Shown here: positions 1-12,529 of the stretch, one piece after another | Layout: each line of letters begins with the position of its first letter | How positions within the stretch are numbered: position 1 is the stretch's first letter | NCBI GenBank assembly: GCA_007258455.2 | Contig: VDFB02047230.1 | Coordinates: 156,585,118-156,649,117, forward strand | DNA: 64,000 nucleotides | DNA from: Sequoia sempervirens | Lineage: Eukaryota; Streptophyta; Pinopsida; Cupressales; Cupressaceae | Direction: 5' to 3' | Notes under the pieces: generated by a model | What the model saw: only the letters and a program-made list of their open reading frames with translations | What the model was told of the DNA's origin: nothing | Databases searched by the model: none | Program-made: the position numbers and the translations under genes

Positions 1-1727
1 CCTCGTTAAAAAAACTTATGTCATTGTTTGTCGTTGTCCTAGTGATGTCCCCTTATTCCTTTAGGGGAGAGGGCCCAGTAGTCGTGCAAGCTAACTTTCT
101 TAGCATGTAGCAATTGATTGGAATATCGTAGAACCTTCATTTTTTTTTTGAAATGTAGACTGGTCTCTTATTTATCTATAACTAAGGTTTGGAGGCGTGA
201 CTCATCATGCAACTTGCCACATTGGCAGATCTTTTGAGAAGTATCAAAAATTTGACTTTTGAAAGGTTCGTCCAAAACTTAATCATGGAACCCCCAATAG
301 TTGAACCAAAAAAATATCATTTGTTGCTTGTAGAATATGATATTTTTATTTAAATTAAAATTAATATACAACCTAAGTGGACCAAATACTTATTGATAAC
401 CATAAATCTTTGATATCTCTACCATTTATATTCAACACATATAGACTAATAGTTGAACACAAAAATTCTATTTATTGTTATAAAAACAACACATAATTAT
501 TTAAAATACAACTTATATTGAACAAAAATGGACCAATAGTTGAACATTAAAACTTTTTGAAAATCCTTCACATTTAATGGGAAAATACATGTTATTTATT
601 GTGCTCACCTTTTATATTTGTGATAGGACAAACTATTAATATAAAATTATCCAATGCTTGTACATTGCTACCCCAATTGTTGTACACATAAGAATAATAT
701 TTTTCACTATGATAACAATGCTTGTTTAAATGAGGTCTTATTTTATTAAATGAGCATTTTATTTTTAAATGATATACTATAGTGGAGAGTTGTGATATTT
801 TATTTGAAACAAAAAAATACTTATTTAACTTCTTCATGAATGTATTTATGTTTTTTTCATATAACATTTAGAGGTTCTCATTTGTTCAAGTATGGGTCCA
901 TTTTTTTTTATCAACATTTGGTTTTTTCTTTATTTACATTTGGACTGTTTATTTACAATATATAGTATAAATATGTGGTAAGACTGGGTATTATCATCAC
1001 GATTGAGTGCATGACTATTGGACCCAGCATAATTACTGGGTCCTCTCCCCTAATAAATGTTTTTATTTTGCAGAGGGACAAGTTCACATGGCCGTAGATC
1101 AATCATCATGTGATCTCAGTCATTCCCTGCCATCCCGCAATGACCCCACCACACTGTCTTTGTTGATCATGATATCATAGGCGAGTTCCATGTGTCTCAT
1201 TCGGTGAAGCTGAAGGAATGATAAATACTTTGATGCATCTTTAATACATTATGCTGCAGGTTACTAAAGCAGTTATAAGATGCATGTGTTTTAAATCAAC
1301 GAAGATGTTATAATCTCGGTAGAAAGGTGCTCGATGGTTAATAACAAGGCTGGTGGCTGTGTTGAACGGACATGATTTCTAATGGTTGAGATCCACAGTT
1401 TCCCACCATCGCATGATCAAAACTTGAGAGGTCTTTATTGATTGCGATATCATGGGCAGGCGCCATGTGGATCTCCTTGGCAATGAGTAGTATGGTGGGC
1501 CCCTTATTGCCACGATGGAGACTATGTCAGTTTGCTTTGAAGGAAACCATCTGATGATCTCACCAAGGTGAAGGATCAACAACTAATATTTGAATCTGCA
1601 TCAAATGTAATTAGAGCCATTTGTGCAACACACATGTAAGCTTTAATGGCGGCCATGACATCTACTGCCATAGTTTGATAAAAATAAAGCAACTATTCTT
1701 CTGCTTTTGGTACACAAAGCATTCAAA
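1..1727 (+). repeat. Left copy of the family-X 5' flank, inverted relative to 9,040-9,960
   Basis: Read forward, this stretch matches the reverse complement of about 9,040-9,960, the region upstream of the minus-strand X gene. Shared blocks include ACTTATGTC near the window start, GTCATTCCCTGCCATCCCG, and the stretch around GCAACACAC and TAAGCTTTAATGG. The match is interrupted by an inserted element at 64-1050. It stops near 1,725 at CACAAAGCATTCAA, where the other copy continues toward its ATG. The repeat runs past the left edge of the window. There is no coding capacity. Confidence 0.75.
64..1050. mobile_element. Non-autonomous TIR DNA transposon (987 bp, TA target duplication)
   Basis: The ends are inverted repeats of about 25 bp: the left begins GGGGAGAGGGCCCAGTAGTC and the right ends with the complement-like ACTGGGTCCTCTCCCC. 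TA flanks both ends (62-63 and 1051-1052). The uninterrupted site survives in the inverted copy near 9,860, where the complement reads CCTTTAATAAATG, so the element can be cut out precisely with one TA. The interior is AT-rich and has no transposase-like frame. A 2-bp TA duplication fits Tc1/mariner-type mobilisation, but the terminus does not match a family I recognise. Confidence 0.75.
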
Positions 1728-2310
1728 ACATCTTAAATGGGGATTGTCGGTGGATATGTTATGTATAAGGATTTGATAAGTATCATTGGGTTAGAATACA
1801 TGTTGATAAAATTGTAAAGCAATTTTCTCAAGGATCTTATATGTTATGTGTTAAATCTGTCATAAACCCTTAGTTGTTTATGAATTTGACTCCCTCAATG
1901 GATATATGACACTGATGTAAGTGGTACTAATTTGTATGGTTTAGTATTTTGTTTGTCTTTACCTAGCGCTTGCTACAAATTGCAAATCAATGACTATTTT
2001 ACACTGTGGAATGTGTTGTAGTTATCTTAGGCTCTAAATAGTTGATATTACTGATGAACAACTAATTCTATTTAGTATTATGCTATTATGTTGAGCTATT
2101 AAAAGAGATTATCTATTGTTGTTAATGTTGTTTATGATAATAGTGTAGAGGTTGTAAATGCATTAAGGGATCACCCTACTAGGTCTTGCAGAGCCCAAAG
2201 TGTAGGACGTCTTTAAAATCCTCATCAGTTGTCTAGGTCCTTCAAGTTGCCCTTGATTGGAATTGGAAATTCCATAGGTAAATTAGAAGACCAACCTAGT
2301 TACAATAAAA
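1728..2310 (+). repeat. Left copy of the family-X 3' flank, directly joined to the 5' flank
   Basis: This is the reverse complement of about 3,985-4,553, the region downstream of the X gene. Shared words include GGATATGTT, GTCTTGCAGAGCCCAAAGT-like sequence and GGAATTGGAAATTCCATAGG. It starts right where the 5' flank match stops, so the copy has lost roughly 4.5 kb including the whole coding region. Its outer end is A-rich and runs into satellite. Confidence 0.75.
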
Positions 2311-3965
2311 AAAACCAATAGGTAGAGGGGAGAGAGATAGAGGGATTTAGTGAGAGAGAGAGGGAGGGAGGGGAAGAGAGATGGAGGGTAGAGGGTTGGC
2401 GGTAGAGGGAGGGAGATAAGAGTGGAGTGAGAGAGAGAGACCTGAGAGAGGGAGAGGGGGCAGGGAGGGGTGAGACCGGAGAGAGGGAGGAGGAGAGAGA
2501 TAGAGGGTAGAGGGTTTTAAGGGTTTAGATTTTAAGGGTTAATGGTTTAGGGCTCTAGGGTTAAAGGCAGAGGGAGAGAGACAGAGGAGGAGGAGTGAGA
2601 GATACACCCAAGAGGGAGAGGGGTAGGATGGAGAGTCTTGAGAGAGAGAGAGGAGCAAGGGAGAGAGACAAAGAGCACACAGAGGGCCAAGGGTAGAGGG
2701 TAGAGGGCCTAAGGGTTATGGGTTAATGGTTTGTGGCCTAGGATTAAGGGAGAGAGATAGAGGGAGTGAGGAGTGGGAGAGAGAGACCCAAGAGAGGGAG
2801 AGGGGGGCAGGGATATCGAAGATACTTGAGAGAGAGAGAGAGGGAGGGGAGGAGAGATAGAGGAGGGAGGGCATGGCAGAGGGCAGATGCCTAAGGGTTT
2901 TAGGTTAAGGGTAGAGGGAAGAGAGATAGAGGGAGTGAGTGAGTGAGAGAGAGACCTAAGAGAGGGAGAGGGGGTAGGAGGGAGAGACTTGAGATAGAGT
3001 GATTGAGTGAGTGAAAGAGAGAGAGAGACCTAAGAGAGGGAGTGGTGCTAAGAGGGAGATACTTGATAGAGAGAGAGGGAGGGAGTAGGAAGGAGATAGA
3101 GGGAGACAGGGTTAAGGGTAGAGGGTAGAGGGTTTAAGGGTTTAGGATTTAGGGTTTAGGTTAAGGAGAGAGATAGAGGGAGGAGTGAGTGAGTGAGAGA
3201 GAGACCTAAGAGAGGGAGAGGGGGTAGGATATTGAAGATACTTGAGAGTAGAGAGAGGGAGGAGGAGAGATAGAGGAGGGAGGGTTAAGGGTAGAGGGTA
3301 GATGGTTTAAGGGTTTAGTGTTAAGGTGGAGGAAGAGAGCAGAGGAGGAGTGAGAGAGAGAAATACCTAAGAGAGGGCTACAGTGAGGGAGAGACTTGAG
3401 ATAGAGAGGAGTGGAGTGAGAGAGAGAGACCAAGAGAGGGAGGGGTGCTAGGAGGGAGGGACTTGAGATAGAGAGAGATAAAGGGAGGGAGGGTTAAGGG
3501 TAGAGGGTAGAGGGTTTAAGGGTTTAGGGTTTAGGGTTTAGGGTTTAGGGTTAAGGGAGAGAGATAGAGGGAGGGAGGGTTAAGGGTAGAGGCTAGATGG
3601 TTTAAGGGTTTAGGGTTAAGGGCTGAGGGGAGAGAGATAGAGGAGGGAGGAGTGAGAGAAAGATCTAAGAGAGGGAGAAGGGTAGGAGGGAGAGACTTGA
3701 GATAGAGTGAGTGAGAGAGAGACCTGAGAGAGGGAGTGGTGCTAGGAGGGAGAGACTTGAGAGAGAGAGATAAAGGAAGGGAGGGTTACGGGATGAGAGA
3801 AACCTAAGAGAGGGGAGAGGGGTAGGATGGAGAGACTTGAGAGAGAGAGAGGGAGGGAGTGGAAGAGAGATAGAGGGAGGGGGGTTAAGGGTAGAGGGTA
3901 GATGGTTTAAGTGTTTAAGGTTTAAGGGTTAAGGGTTTAGGGTTTCAGGTTAAGGGTAGAGGGAA
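2311..3965. repeat. GA-rich/TTTAGGG composite satellite, block 1
   Basis: This is an array of GAGA tracts, GGGAGGGAG runs, and segments of TTTAGGG, TTAAGGG and TAGAGGG. Landmark words such as GTGCTAGGAGGGAG and CCTAAGAGAGGGAGAGG recur at roughly 300 bp, so short motifs are organised into a higher-order unit. It lies exactly between two inverted copies of the X 3' flank. Short open frames here are artefacts of low complexity. Confidence 0.85.
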
Positions 3966-5143
3966 GTGTTTGTTTTGTTTTACAATGTAACCAGGTTGGT
4001 CTTCTAATCTACATATGGAATTTCCAATCCCAATCAAGGGCAGCTTGAAGGACTTGGACCAATTGATGAGGACTTTAAAAAATCCTCCTACACTTCGAGC
4101 TCTGCAAGACCCGAGAGGGTGCTCCCTTAATGTGTTTACAACCTCTGCACCAATATCATAAACAACATTAGCAATAACAAATAATCTCATTTACTAGCTC
4201 AACATAATAGAATAATATCGAATAGAATTGTCTATTCATCAACATTATCAGCTATTTGGAGCATGAGATAACTACAACACAATCCCAAGATAAAATAGGT
4301 CATTGATTTGCAATTTTTAGAAAGCTCTAGGTAAAGACGAACAAATATTGAATCATACAACTTAGATTAGTGCCATATATCCATTGTGGGAGTCAAATTC
4401 ATAAGTATTCAAGGGTTTATGATATATTTAACACATAACATATACGATCCTTGATAACATTGCATTGCAATCTCATCAATATGTACTCTAACCCAATACT
4501 ACTTATCAAATCCTTATGCAAAACATATCCGCCTATAATCCCATTTAAGCATTTTAATTAATCCCTTGAATTAAAGCTAAAATAAGGATCATACACACCA
4601 CAACAATGAGATGAATGAAAAAACCCTTAGTTATCTTATTCAAAATTCAGATATGCATGTACATTGGAGAGACATGAGTTTGAATTTATCATTTCAACTC
4701 AAATGCTAGTACTATTATACAACATGAAATCCCCATGAATTCAAAACCTAATATAGAATGACTTAGAACCTAAATTGAATTTTCTAAAACCATCAAACTT
4801 TACAATTTTCTTTGCAACTTCACATAGACTCGACCCAAAATTAGCTAACTTGCTAACTCATACTTCTGGCCTTGAAATACTTCTTATAGAAAATGAAGGA
4901 GCAAACAAGCATCGGGCTAGAAAGTACACATGTCACCAGCCAATTGGAATACCTGGTGACATTACAAAAATCGTTACAACAACAATCACCCTAGAGAATA
5001 TTCCTATTCATTGTGCCAGCTGAGAAAAGTTGATGTAGCGACAAAAGCCATAAGAATCCCGCACCAAGACTGCCACCAAAGAAAAACTGGAAACCGTTGT
5101 AACTACAACAACTTATTTGCCAACCATTAGTAGCCCACTTCTT
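3966..5143 (-). repeat. 3' flank of gene X; direct repeat of 29,306-30,468
   Basis: This region lies downstream of the minus-strand X gene and is closely related, in the same orientation, to about 29,306-30,468. Its first 570 bp are also present inverted at 1,728-2,310. The outer end, read on the minus strand, is A-rich, which resembles a degenerate poly(A) tail but is not conclusive. Short frames at 4,775-5,023 and in the 29-kb copy are not conserved as proteins. Confidence 0.7.
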
Positions 5144-8100
5144 TTATTCTTCCCCAGTTAAATATTTAATTACCCATTTCTAATATTCTTCATCAGTCGG
5201 CCAGTCAAAATTAATTACCTCATTTCCTTAGCATTATAAGGTGTATATTTAACCGCTACCTAATTTGCATCTCTTTCAAAAGATTCCAAAAATGAGTTGG
5301 TGCTAATGATTTTATCCATACAGCTCACCAGAAAATCATAATATGAGTCATCACAAATTAATTTAATTTGGTCATTGATGACCTCATTTTCCTAATCTTG
5401 GCACCACTGGAGTGACTTGATATTCCCCTACTCATCAATTATATCAAGTAACAATGTGTTACCCCAATCATCAAAATTCTTCACCAATTCCCTGATCCTC
5501 CTACTCAAGTCGTCTTGTAAGCTCTGAAAACCTTGCAATGATTTTACTAACACATGAGTAGGCTTTAATGATTGGGGCCTATTATTTGTATTGAACCTTG
5601 AGGCTATATACATTATACCCAAATCACTGGCCCTAGGGATCCAATTTTGAATTAGTGGTATCACTACCTCCTGGTCCCTATCTATATTCTTTATTGCATC
5701 AAATAATAAAGAATATAAAGAATGTATAGATGATAATCTATTATCAACCTTTTCATTTAAGTGCCTCAAGATAGTAGTGACAATCTCCTCTGCTTTGAAA
5801 GAGATCCCTCCTCACTTACCTTTAATGATGCCTGTAATTCTTCAATTTTCTACATGAGCTGCTTCTTTGTAGGATCAACAGAGCACTTGTTTCTTCATCA
5901 ATTTGTTCTAAAGGAGGGGTGAGGGAAGGATTCTGACTAGGAGACCCTGGTGTGGAAGCAATTGGAGAAGCAGGAGGAACTGACCCTGATGTGGAAGGTA
6001 ATGAAATGATTCCTGGAGCACTTGATGTCTCCCCAATCTGTTTATACCTTAAACTATCCACCTTAGTATAGAACTCAACATTCTTTTGCTGCATTTTGTT
6101 GTATTCCTCAATCAAAACTAGGTTATACTTCTCCATCAGGCTCTTCTTTTCAGTAGTCTTTTGGGCCAATTTGGCCACATTCACAGTTATATTAGTGGCC
6201 TTAGTGGTTGAGGTCTTTGAAGCTCTTTTTATTATTAACGCTGCTCTAAAATTTGGGTTAATATATGTAACATTTGGCTTTCTCCCTTGTCGGGCCAGTG
6301 CCCAAATTGCCAAAGTCTCATACTCTTCACTGAAGGCAGAGTCTTGCAGTGCTGCCTTGACCTCTTCTTCAGAGTCTTGCAAGGGATGCTTGGACTTTAG
6401 AATAGCATTAAATGCTACAGTATCTGCAATGTCCCATTCAGGTAGAATCAATACACCAACCTGAGTCACCAATTTTTTTCCTTCCTCAGGAGTAATGTTC
6501 TTGAATTCTTCCATTAATTCAACTTTCACTTCCTCATCATTCTCCCGGTCTGACCTATTAGGTCTCAACTCTCTCCTCTTTTTACATTTATCTTGATATT
6601 CCTCAAATTTCATCCTCCATACCAATTGCAAGTAGATAGGAGTTTTTATAAATGCATCATTATAAAGAAACTCCTTACATGCCTCCATTTTTGCATCTTG
6701 TACACATTTTCCTTTCATATCTAAATTGGATAAAACTAATTCAGCTAACCTAGGAGGGGAGGGCATACCAATCTGCATATCTTTATCAGTAACAACAATC
6801 TCATCCATCACATCCTCTAGTGTCTGATAAGTCCTTTGTCTCTTAGGGCTTGGTTCAGATGGTGGTGATGATTCCAGATCAATAATCTTAATTTTCCAAG
6901 GTGTTTTGAGCTTTGGACCTGGCTGTGTAGGCAATTTCATTATTTGTTTACCTTTTCTATCCACTTCTTCATCACTACTGTCATCCTTTTTCCTCCTGTA
7001 AATGGGCCACCTTTCTATAGGCTGGTATGTTGGCCTTATTTCCATTGGCCTGACACCTTGTTCCTGCACACCCTGACTCAATTCCAAGTTTATCTTCTTA
7101 GTCCTCAAGGTGCCCATAATTTCTTTGAAGTTCCCCATCAGAAAATCAATTTTCTTGTGATGTGGACTAAACTCCAACAATGGATCATACTTTGGATCCA
7201 TTTTGTGCACAATATCTAATAGTTTATCATAAGCTATCCATTTCTCCTTGTTCAACTCTTGCCTATTTAGATCAAATTTGTTTCTAATCAGGTCCTCAGG
7301 AAAGTTGAACTCATGCACAAAATTTCCACCCTTTATTCTCTATATGAAAAGGGCAAAGAAGCCCTCAGGATCATGTTGCCTCTTTGGACCACACCTTAAG
7401 TGGTAATCATCAAAGAATTTTCCAAAGTGTACCCATCCTCCCTTTGAAAATACAAAATCAGATACCACTGTATAATTTGGGAAAAAGGTTCCCTTACCCC
7501 TCCTAGTGAGGTTATCCTCATGGATACAACCTATTTTCCACATAACCTCTGCAAATCCCACTCTTGGTGGCACATTGTATGGCAGTATATGGGGGGTTCC
7601 TTGAAAACCATATACCCTCAAAATAGTGTTGATTGGGTATGGAATAATGTCACCCCAGTTATGGTAGACTTTTAATTTTGGCCTCTTCCCCTTCGGTTTG
7701 ATGAAATCATGCAATTCCTTAGGGATCCTGGGTACATTCACCATCAGTATAGCCCTCAATTTGGAAGCAAAAAAATTATCAAATTGCACATAATTGGTGC
7801 CTTCTTTATTTCATGATAAGTCTGTAGTCCATATCTGTACAAACAATCTTTCTCCATCAACAAATTGCCTTAATTCCATCTTCTCATAAAAGAAGTCAGC
7901 ATTCTTGCACAAGAATATATGCATCAACATGGAATACCAAAAGAATTGAGTGCTTGTATCATTCCGCTGCAACTTCGACAGCCCTTCATGTATCCTTTTA
8001 GCCAAGAAGGAGGAAAAATCATATGTCACAGAGAAACTGGGGTGTTGTATTTGCACCCCCATGAACACCTAGGCAATGGGCATCACCGTGCTAGGATTGA

Positions 8101-8746
8101 AACCTAAATTCTGGCACAATGAATAAAAAGTGGCCAAGAAATGATTTGCAAAGCAATTTACTCTAAATGGTTCTTGGTCACTAGGGCTAATATGAAATCT
8201 TGAACCCCCTGCCCTAGCCAGATGAGGTGGAAGCAACTTAGCTCTAAAAAGAGACTTTAATTTTCCATATTCCTGCTTCATTTCCTTAAGATTGATAGGA
8301 ACCAAGTATACAATCGGCTCACTCAAATCAAAAACCTATTAGACCTCTTCTTTGTTAATGCTCAACAAAACCTTTCCATCATTGTCCCTGATTACCTGCA
8401 TAATAGGGTCATATCTCGCAACCATGACCCTAAGCAATTCTATATCAGGGAACACATTTGGCACAACCAACTTCCCCATATCATACATCTAGCCATTTGA
8501 GAAGGGGTAAGGAAAATTACTTTGTCCATACCATAGTATAAACATCTCCAAACCTATAAGAGGAACCCTAACATCGGCTATAATTGAACAATTATATACC
8601 AATCCCTCCCCTAGGATTTTTCCTTGCATCAAAACCAACCCCTTCCTCCTATCATTTGTTGACAATGGAAATTGATCCAAGAAATCATCATATAGGTTCC
8701 TACTCAAATAATCAATTTGGCCAGAGTGTTGCTTTGGAGGTGCCAT
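5144..8746 (-). pseudogene. Family-X protein, about 1,200 codons, decayed; transposon-associated unknown
   Basis: A start at MAPPKQHSGQ and a stop after an EYxKWV..YLTGEE tail frame about 1,200 codons. They are broken by stops near 8,488, 8,335, 8,066, 7,808 and 7,337, a frame change near 5,880 and more stops near the end. Residues 1-470 look globular and include a GKVLxSIxxEEV..VFDL motif and FLAKRIHEGL. Residues 560-650 are charged and proline-rich (SDEEVDRKGK, SPKRQR). Later parts are helical, with an S/P-rich linker near residue 950. No reverse transcriptase, transposase or integrase motif is visible. Other copies (10.6 kb, 30.5 kb) show it is repetitive. I cannot name a function; a distant link to plant 'putative transposon protein' domains is inference. 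Confidence 0.65.
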
Positions 8747-10207
8747 CTTGGATAAACTAGGGCTTACTTACTATTTCACACTTCAAATAATTAGGACTAA
8801 CCAAAGAATGAAATTATAGAATAAAACCTTGCAATTCCCCACAATTCAATCAACCTATAGCCCTAAAAAAATTATCACCAAGCCCAATAACAAGCATACA
8901 GTAAAAAAAATTTCAAATTCAAGTGCAGAATAACCAGGTGACACAAAAATCAACTCACAACTTTTGTGTTTGTAGAAATCCGAATTCTTCACTGTAGAAA
9001 CTCGCAACTTCGCTTTTGGCTCTGAGACTGCTTCACAAAATACTTGAATGCTTTGTGATAAAATAAAGGAAGGAGAATTGTTTTTATTTTGATCAAATCA
9101 TTCCTGCAAGTGTCTCATCCACCATTAAAGCTTACTCGTGTGTTGCATGAACAACTCTAATCGTATTTGATGCTGATTTAAATATTAGTCGTCAATCCGT
9201 TAGTTTGATGAAATCATTGAATGACTTCCTTCAAAACAAGCTGACACAATCACCAACATGGCAATAAGAGGCACACCATACCATACATAATCCATGTGGC
9301 GGTCATCCACAATATCACAATCAGTAAATACCTTCCAACTTCTGATCACGCGATAGCAGGCAACCATAGATCTTGATCATCGGTGATCCTATTCCTTCAA
9401 AATAGTTTCCGACTTTATCATTAACCATCTAGAAGCTTTCTCATTGAGATTATAACATCTGCATAGATTTAAAACATGTGCATCTGAAGAACACTTTATA
9501 AACCTGTTGCATAACATATTAAAGCCGGATTAATTTACCAAGGTATTTCCCTTATTCCTTCTGCTTTACCAAATAAGACACATGGTGGTCACCTGTGATA
9601 TTGCGATCAATAAAGACCTTGTGATTTCTGATCACACAATGGTGGGAAACAGTGGAGATCAAATGACGATTCATCAATGGTCACACAAACTCATCCCCTT
9701 CAGCTTCATCAAATGGGACATGTGGCGCCCGATCGTGATATCATGATCAACTAAAGTAGTGTGGTGGGGTCAAGCGGGATGGCAGGGAATGACTGAGATC
9801 AAACAAGAGTCGATCAATGGTCACAAAAATTACCCTCTACAAAACAAAACATTTATTAAAGGAGGGGGACATTACTAGGCAGATGATAAACAGTCGACAT
9901 AAGTTGTTTTAAAATGATGAAACACAGGGCTGACCAAGACTTAGAGAAAAATAAAATCCTACGGAGGAAATAAAATATTAAGACCAAAGGGACCCAACCT
10001 TAGATGAAACGATGGGGCATAAGATGTTTTAGAGGCCCTCCAAAAGTAACAGTGAAATAGATCCCACCCAAGGAGTAAGACAAACACTAGGATTTTACAT
10101 GAAGACAAAGCTAAAACCCCAACCTTAGGATTTTCCAAAACACCATGAATGACCAGAGACATAAGGCATGACATGAAAGGAAAACAAGGAACAAAATTTG
10201 AAGCTTC
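8747..10207 (-). repeat. 5' flank of gene X, the complete copy of this region
   Basis: This is the upstream region of X on the minus strand. Its left part matches 1-63 and 1,051-1,725 in inverted orientation, and about 60 bp near 10,100-10,190 recurs at 12,530-12,592. It ends abruptly at GAAGCTTCATCAGG, where satellite begins. It presumably holds the promoter, but I could not fix a TATA box. Open frames inside it, such as at 9,959-10,174, are not supported. Confidence 0.65.
9285..9835 (-). repeat. Degenerate tandem units upstream of gene X
   Basis: On the minus strand three degenerate units of roughly 120-160 bp can be aligned. Each contains a GATCTC or GATCAAGATCT start, a CCCTGCCATCCCG-like or TTTCCCACCATTG-like core, TGATCA, a GATATCA-like word, and a CCACATG or CCATGTG word followed by a GAAGCTGAAGGG-like end. 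Tandem promoter-like units upstream of an open frame are common in transposable elements. Their role here is unknown. Confidence 0.5.
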
Positions 10208-10540
10208 ATCAGGAAGAGAGATAGAGGGAGTGAGTGAGAGAGAGAGACCTAAGAGAGGGAGAGGAGGTAGGCGGGAGAGACTTGAGATAGAGTGACTGAG
10301 TGAGTGAGTGAGAGAGAGACTTGAGAGAGGGAGTGGTGCTAGGAGGGAGAGACTTGATAGAGAGAGAGGGAGGGAGTGGGAGAGACACAGAGGGAGATAG
10401 GGTTAAGGGTAGAGGGTAGAGAGTTTAAGGGTTTAGGGTTTAAGAATTAAGGGTTTGGGGTTTAGGGTTTAATGGTAGAAGGGAGAGACATAGAGGGAGT
10501 GAGTGAGAGAGAGAGAGACCTGAGAGATTGAGAATTGTGG
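10208..10540. repeat. GA-rich/TTTAGGG composite satellite, block 2
   Basis: The same unit as block 1, in the same orientation, including GTGGTGCTAGGAGGG, TTTAAGGGTTTAGGG and GAGAGAGACCT. It starts directly at the outer end of the X 5' flank. Confidence 0.8.
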
Positions 10541-10624
10541 GAAATTGCAAAGATCTATTTTGTAATTTCATATTTTGTTTAGCTTTAGTCTATCTAAGGT
10601 TTGAGATAGCAAGGAAGCCCTTGT

Positions 10625-10800
10625 TTAATCAAGATGGAAATGACAAAGCAACATGCTGGGCCAGATTGATTATTTAAGTAGAAACCTATATGATGACTTC
10701 CTAGATCAATTTCCCTTGTAAACAAATGATAGGAAGAAGGGATTGGTTTTGATGCGAGGAAACACCCTAGGGGAGGGTTTAATGTATAATTGTTCCAACA
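10625..10800 (+). pseudogene. N-terminal fragment of a second family-X copy
   Basis: Translated with one frame shift, this reads like the start of X: KQHAGQIDYLSRNLYDDFLD, then a short stretch ending in EGLMYNCS. An extra G near 10,652 and in-frame stops break it. The fragment is on the opposite strand to the copy at 5.1-8.7 kb and stops after about 60 codons, so it is a broken relic. Confidence 0.6.
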
Positions 10801-12529
10801 TAGCCTAATGGAACACTAGATCTTTACTCATGCTTGGGAAAAATTTCACCAAAAGATGCCATGAATGCACCTTACCCAAAGTATGCTTTAGGACCTCCAT
10901 GCATACAAACACAAGGATTTCCATTCATCATCTTGTAGCAGTGGTACCTAAGATGATGGTACTACCCCTCCCTTGAAAATTTCTCTCTTCTTCCAATTGG
11001 ATACATTAGTCCTTTTTATTTTGTCATAAAGATATGAAATGATTTCTAAGCAATGCCTTATTGGGTCAATGAGATCACCAAAAGTATAGGAATTTTCAAA
11101 TGAAGGTATATTATTGACACCTATCCCTTTGTTATTCACTTGTTAGGACTTCGTAATGACTATCCAAAGAGAAAATGAGATAGTGGCAACAACCATTTAT
11201 ATTATTTATCTCACTACAATCCATTTCATGGCTATAGTCATGTTGTCACCCAGTGTAGATTTATTTTTTCAAATTCATAGATAACATGAAGACATACCTA
11301 TAGCCTTTAATGGTACTACTCTTATTCATGACTATGCTCTATTCCCTTGAAGCACCATGATTTATGATGGTTTTTATGCTGAATATCTTCATTAAAACAC
11401 CCCTGTGCAAGTATATGCCTTTATTATTATAGCCTATTGCTGGAATGGATGATCAATGGTATGAAAACGTAAAAATACAATTGTGCTTTTCTTCCTTCAC
11501 TACTTGTTGCTAATTGTTGATTGTTTTTCATATGCACTTGTACCATTTTCATGCTTGATGTCCTACATGAACCTGCATGGCTGTCTTGTAGCATAACCTC
11601 ATAGTTGTTTTTCATATACACTTGTACTATGGCCTTGGCTTCCAAAATGAGACCTCTCCTGAATCATAACTGCTTAATTGTCATTTGTAACTTTTTGTTT
11701 CTTGTATGCAATCATGATCCATGTTGGATCAATCATGATGACCAAACCCCCTACATGAAAGGTTATGAGCATAGAAATTGTATCTTGATCACATGATATG
11801 AGGGTTCCATTGCTCTCATAAATCTCTTGTAATGACATGTTTTCAATAGGCATATTATCTATGTCAACTAGAGTTGATGTTTCTTGAATGTCTTTTCCTT
11901 TTATGCCTTTCCTTAAAACATCATGTATTGAATGTTATTTGGCAACTTGTTCGCCTAATGTTTGATTGTGAAGGCCTTGAATAGAGCCTTGTGTAACTTT
12001 AGATATTTTTTTTGTTGTTGTCCTTCATGAGACCATTTTAGCATGCATTTTTGGTTGTCCTTATCAATGAAAATGACCTTTACCTATTGCATTCACTTTC
12101 ACCAGTACACCCATGAATGAATAAAATCGATCCCCTTTGCCTCTTGTAGATCTTGCAAAGGTGTTGTCCTTGTACTTGTATCATGACCTTGATTCAACCA
12201 TTGCTCTTATTTTGTTATGTGTAATAAATACACATAGTCTCCTCATTTTATCTTTATTGGGAAACCACTTGTCACATATGTGGGTGACCTAACAACTCAC
12301 CTTCCTATGTGATGTGTGATTGTCCAATAGGGTTATGGTGAGAGGGGCTTGACAACAATTTGAAATGCTTCCTCATTGTTTAAAAGGTGCATAATTGAAC
12401 TTGATGCATCTATGAAGTCACTTCCTTTATAAACAGATCATGGATCTTTTTAAGAAGATTGAAGGACATATCAACACAGTATATTGCATCTTTTGAATCT
12501 GTCCTTTCCTATCATGTCTTATGTTCCTT
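10801..12529. other. Unassigned AT-rich DNA
   Basis: I see no recognisable gene, repeat end or RNA here. A minus-strand frame of 63 codons at 10,948-11,139 and short plus-strand frames near 11.6 kb have no motifs that I recognise. Confidence 0.4.

Noticed and set aside
592..867. 91-codon minus-strand frame inside the TIR element as a transposase
   Set aside because: AT-rich, Lys/Asn/Tyr-biased and without any DDE-type motif; too short for a transposase.
3206..3433. Serine/proline/leucine-rich open frame in the GA satellite
   Set aside because: Low-complexity translation of GA/TTTAGGG repeats; no natural domain and no conservation between blocks.
2311..3965. CRISPR array
   Set aside because: Repeats are variable, there are no spacers of uniform length, and the sequence is a plant nuclear satellite.
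6096..6464. Plus-strand frame of 122 codons opposite gene X
   Set aside because: Antisense shadow of the long minus-strand frame, which has the better composition and is conserved as part of the X family layout.
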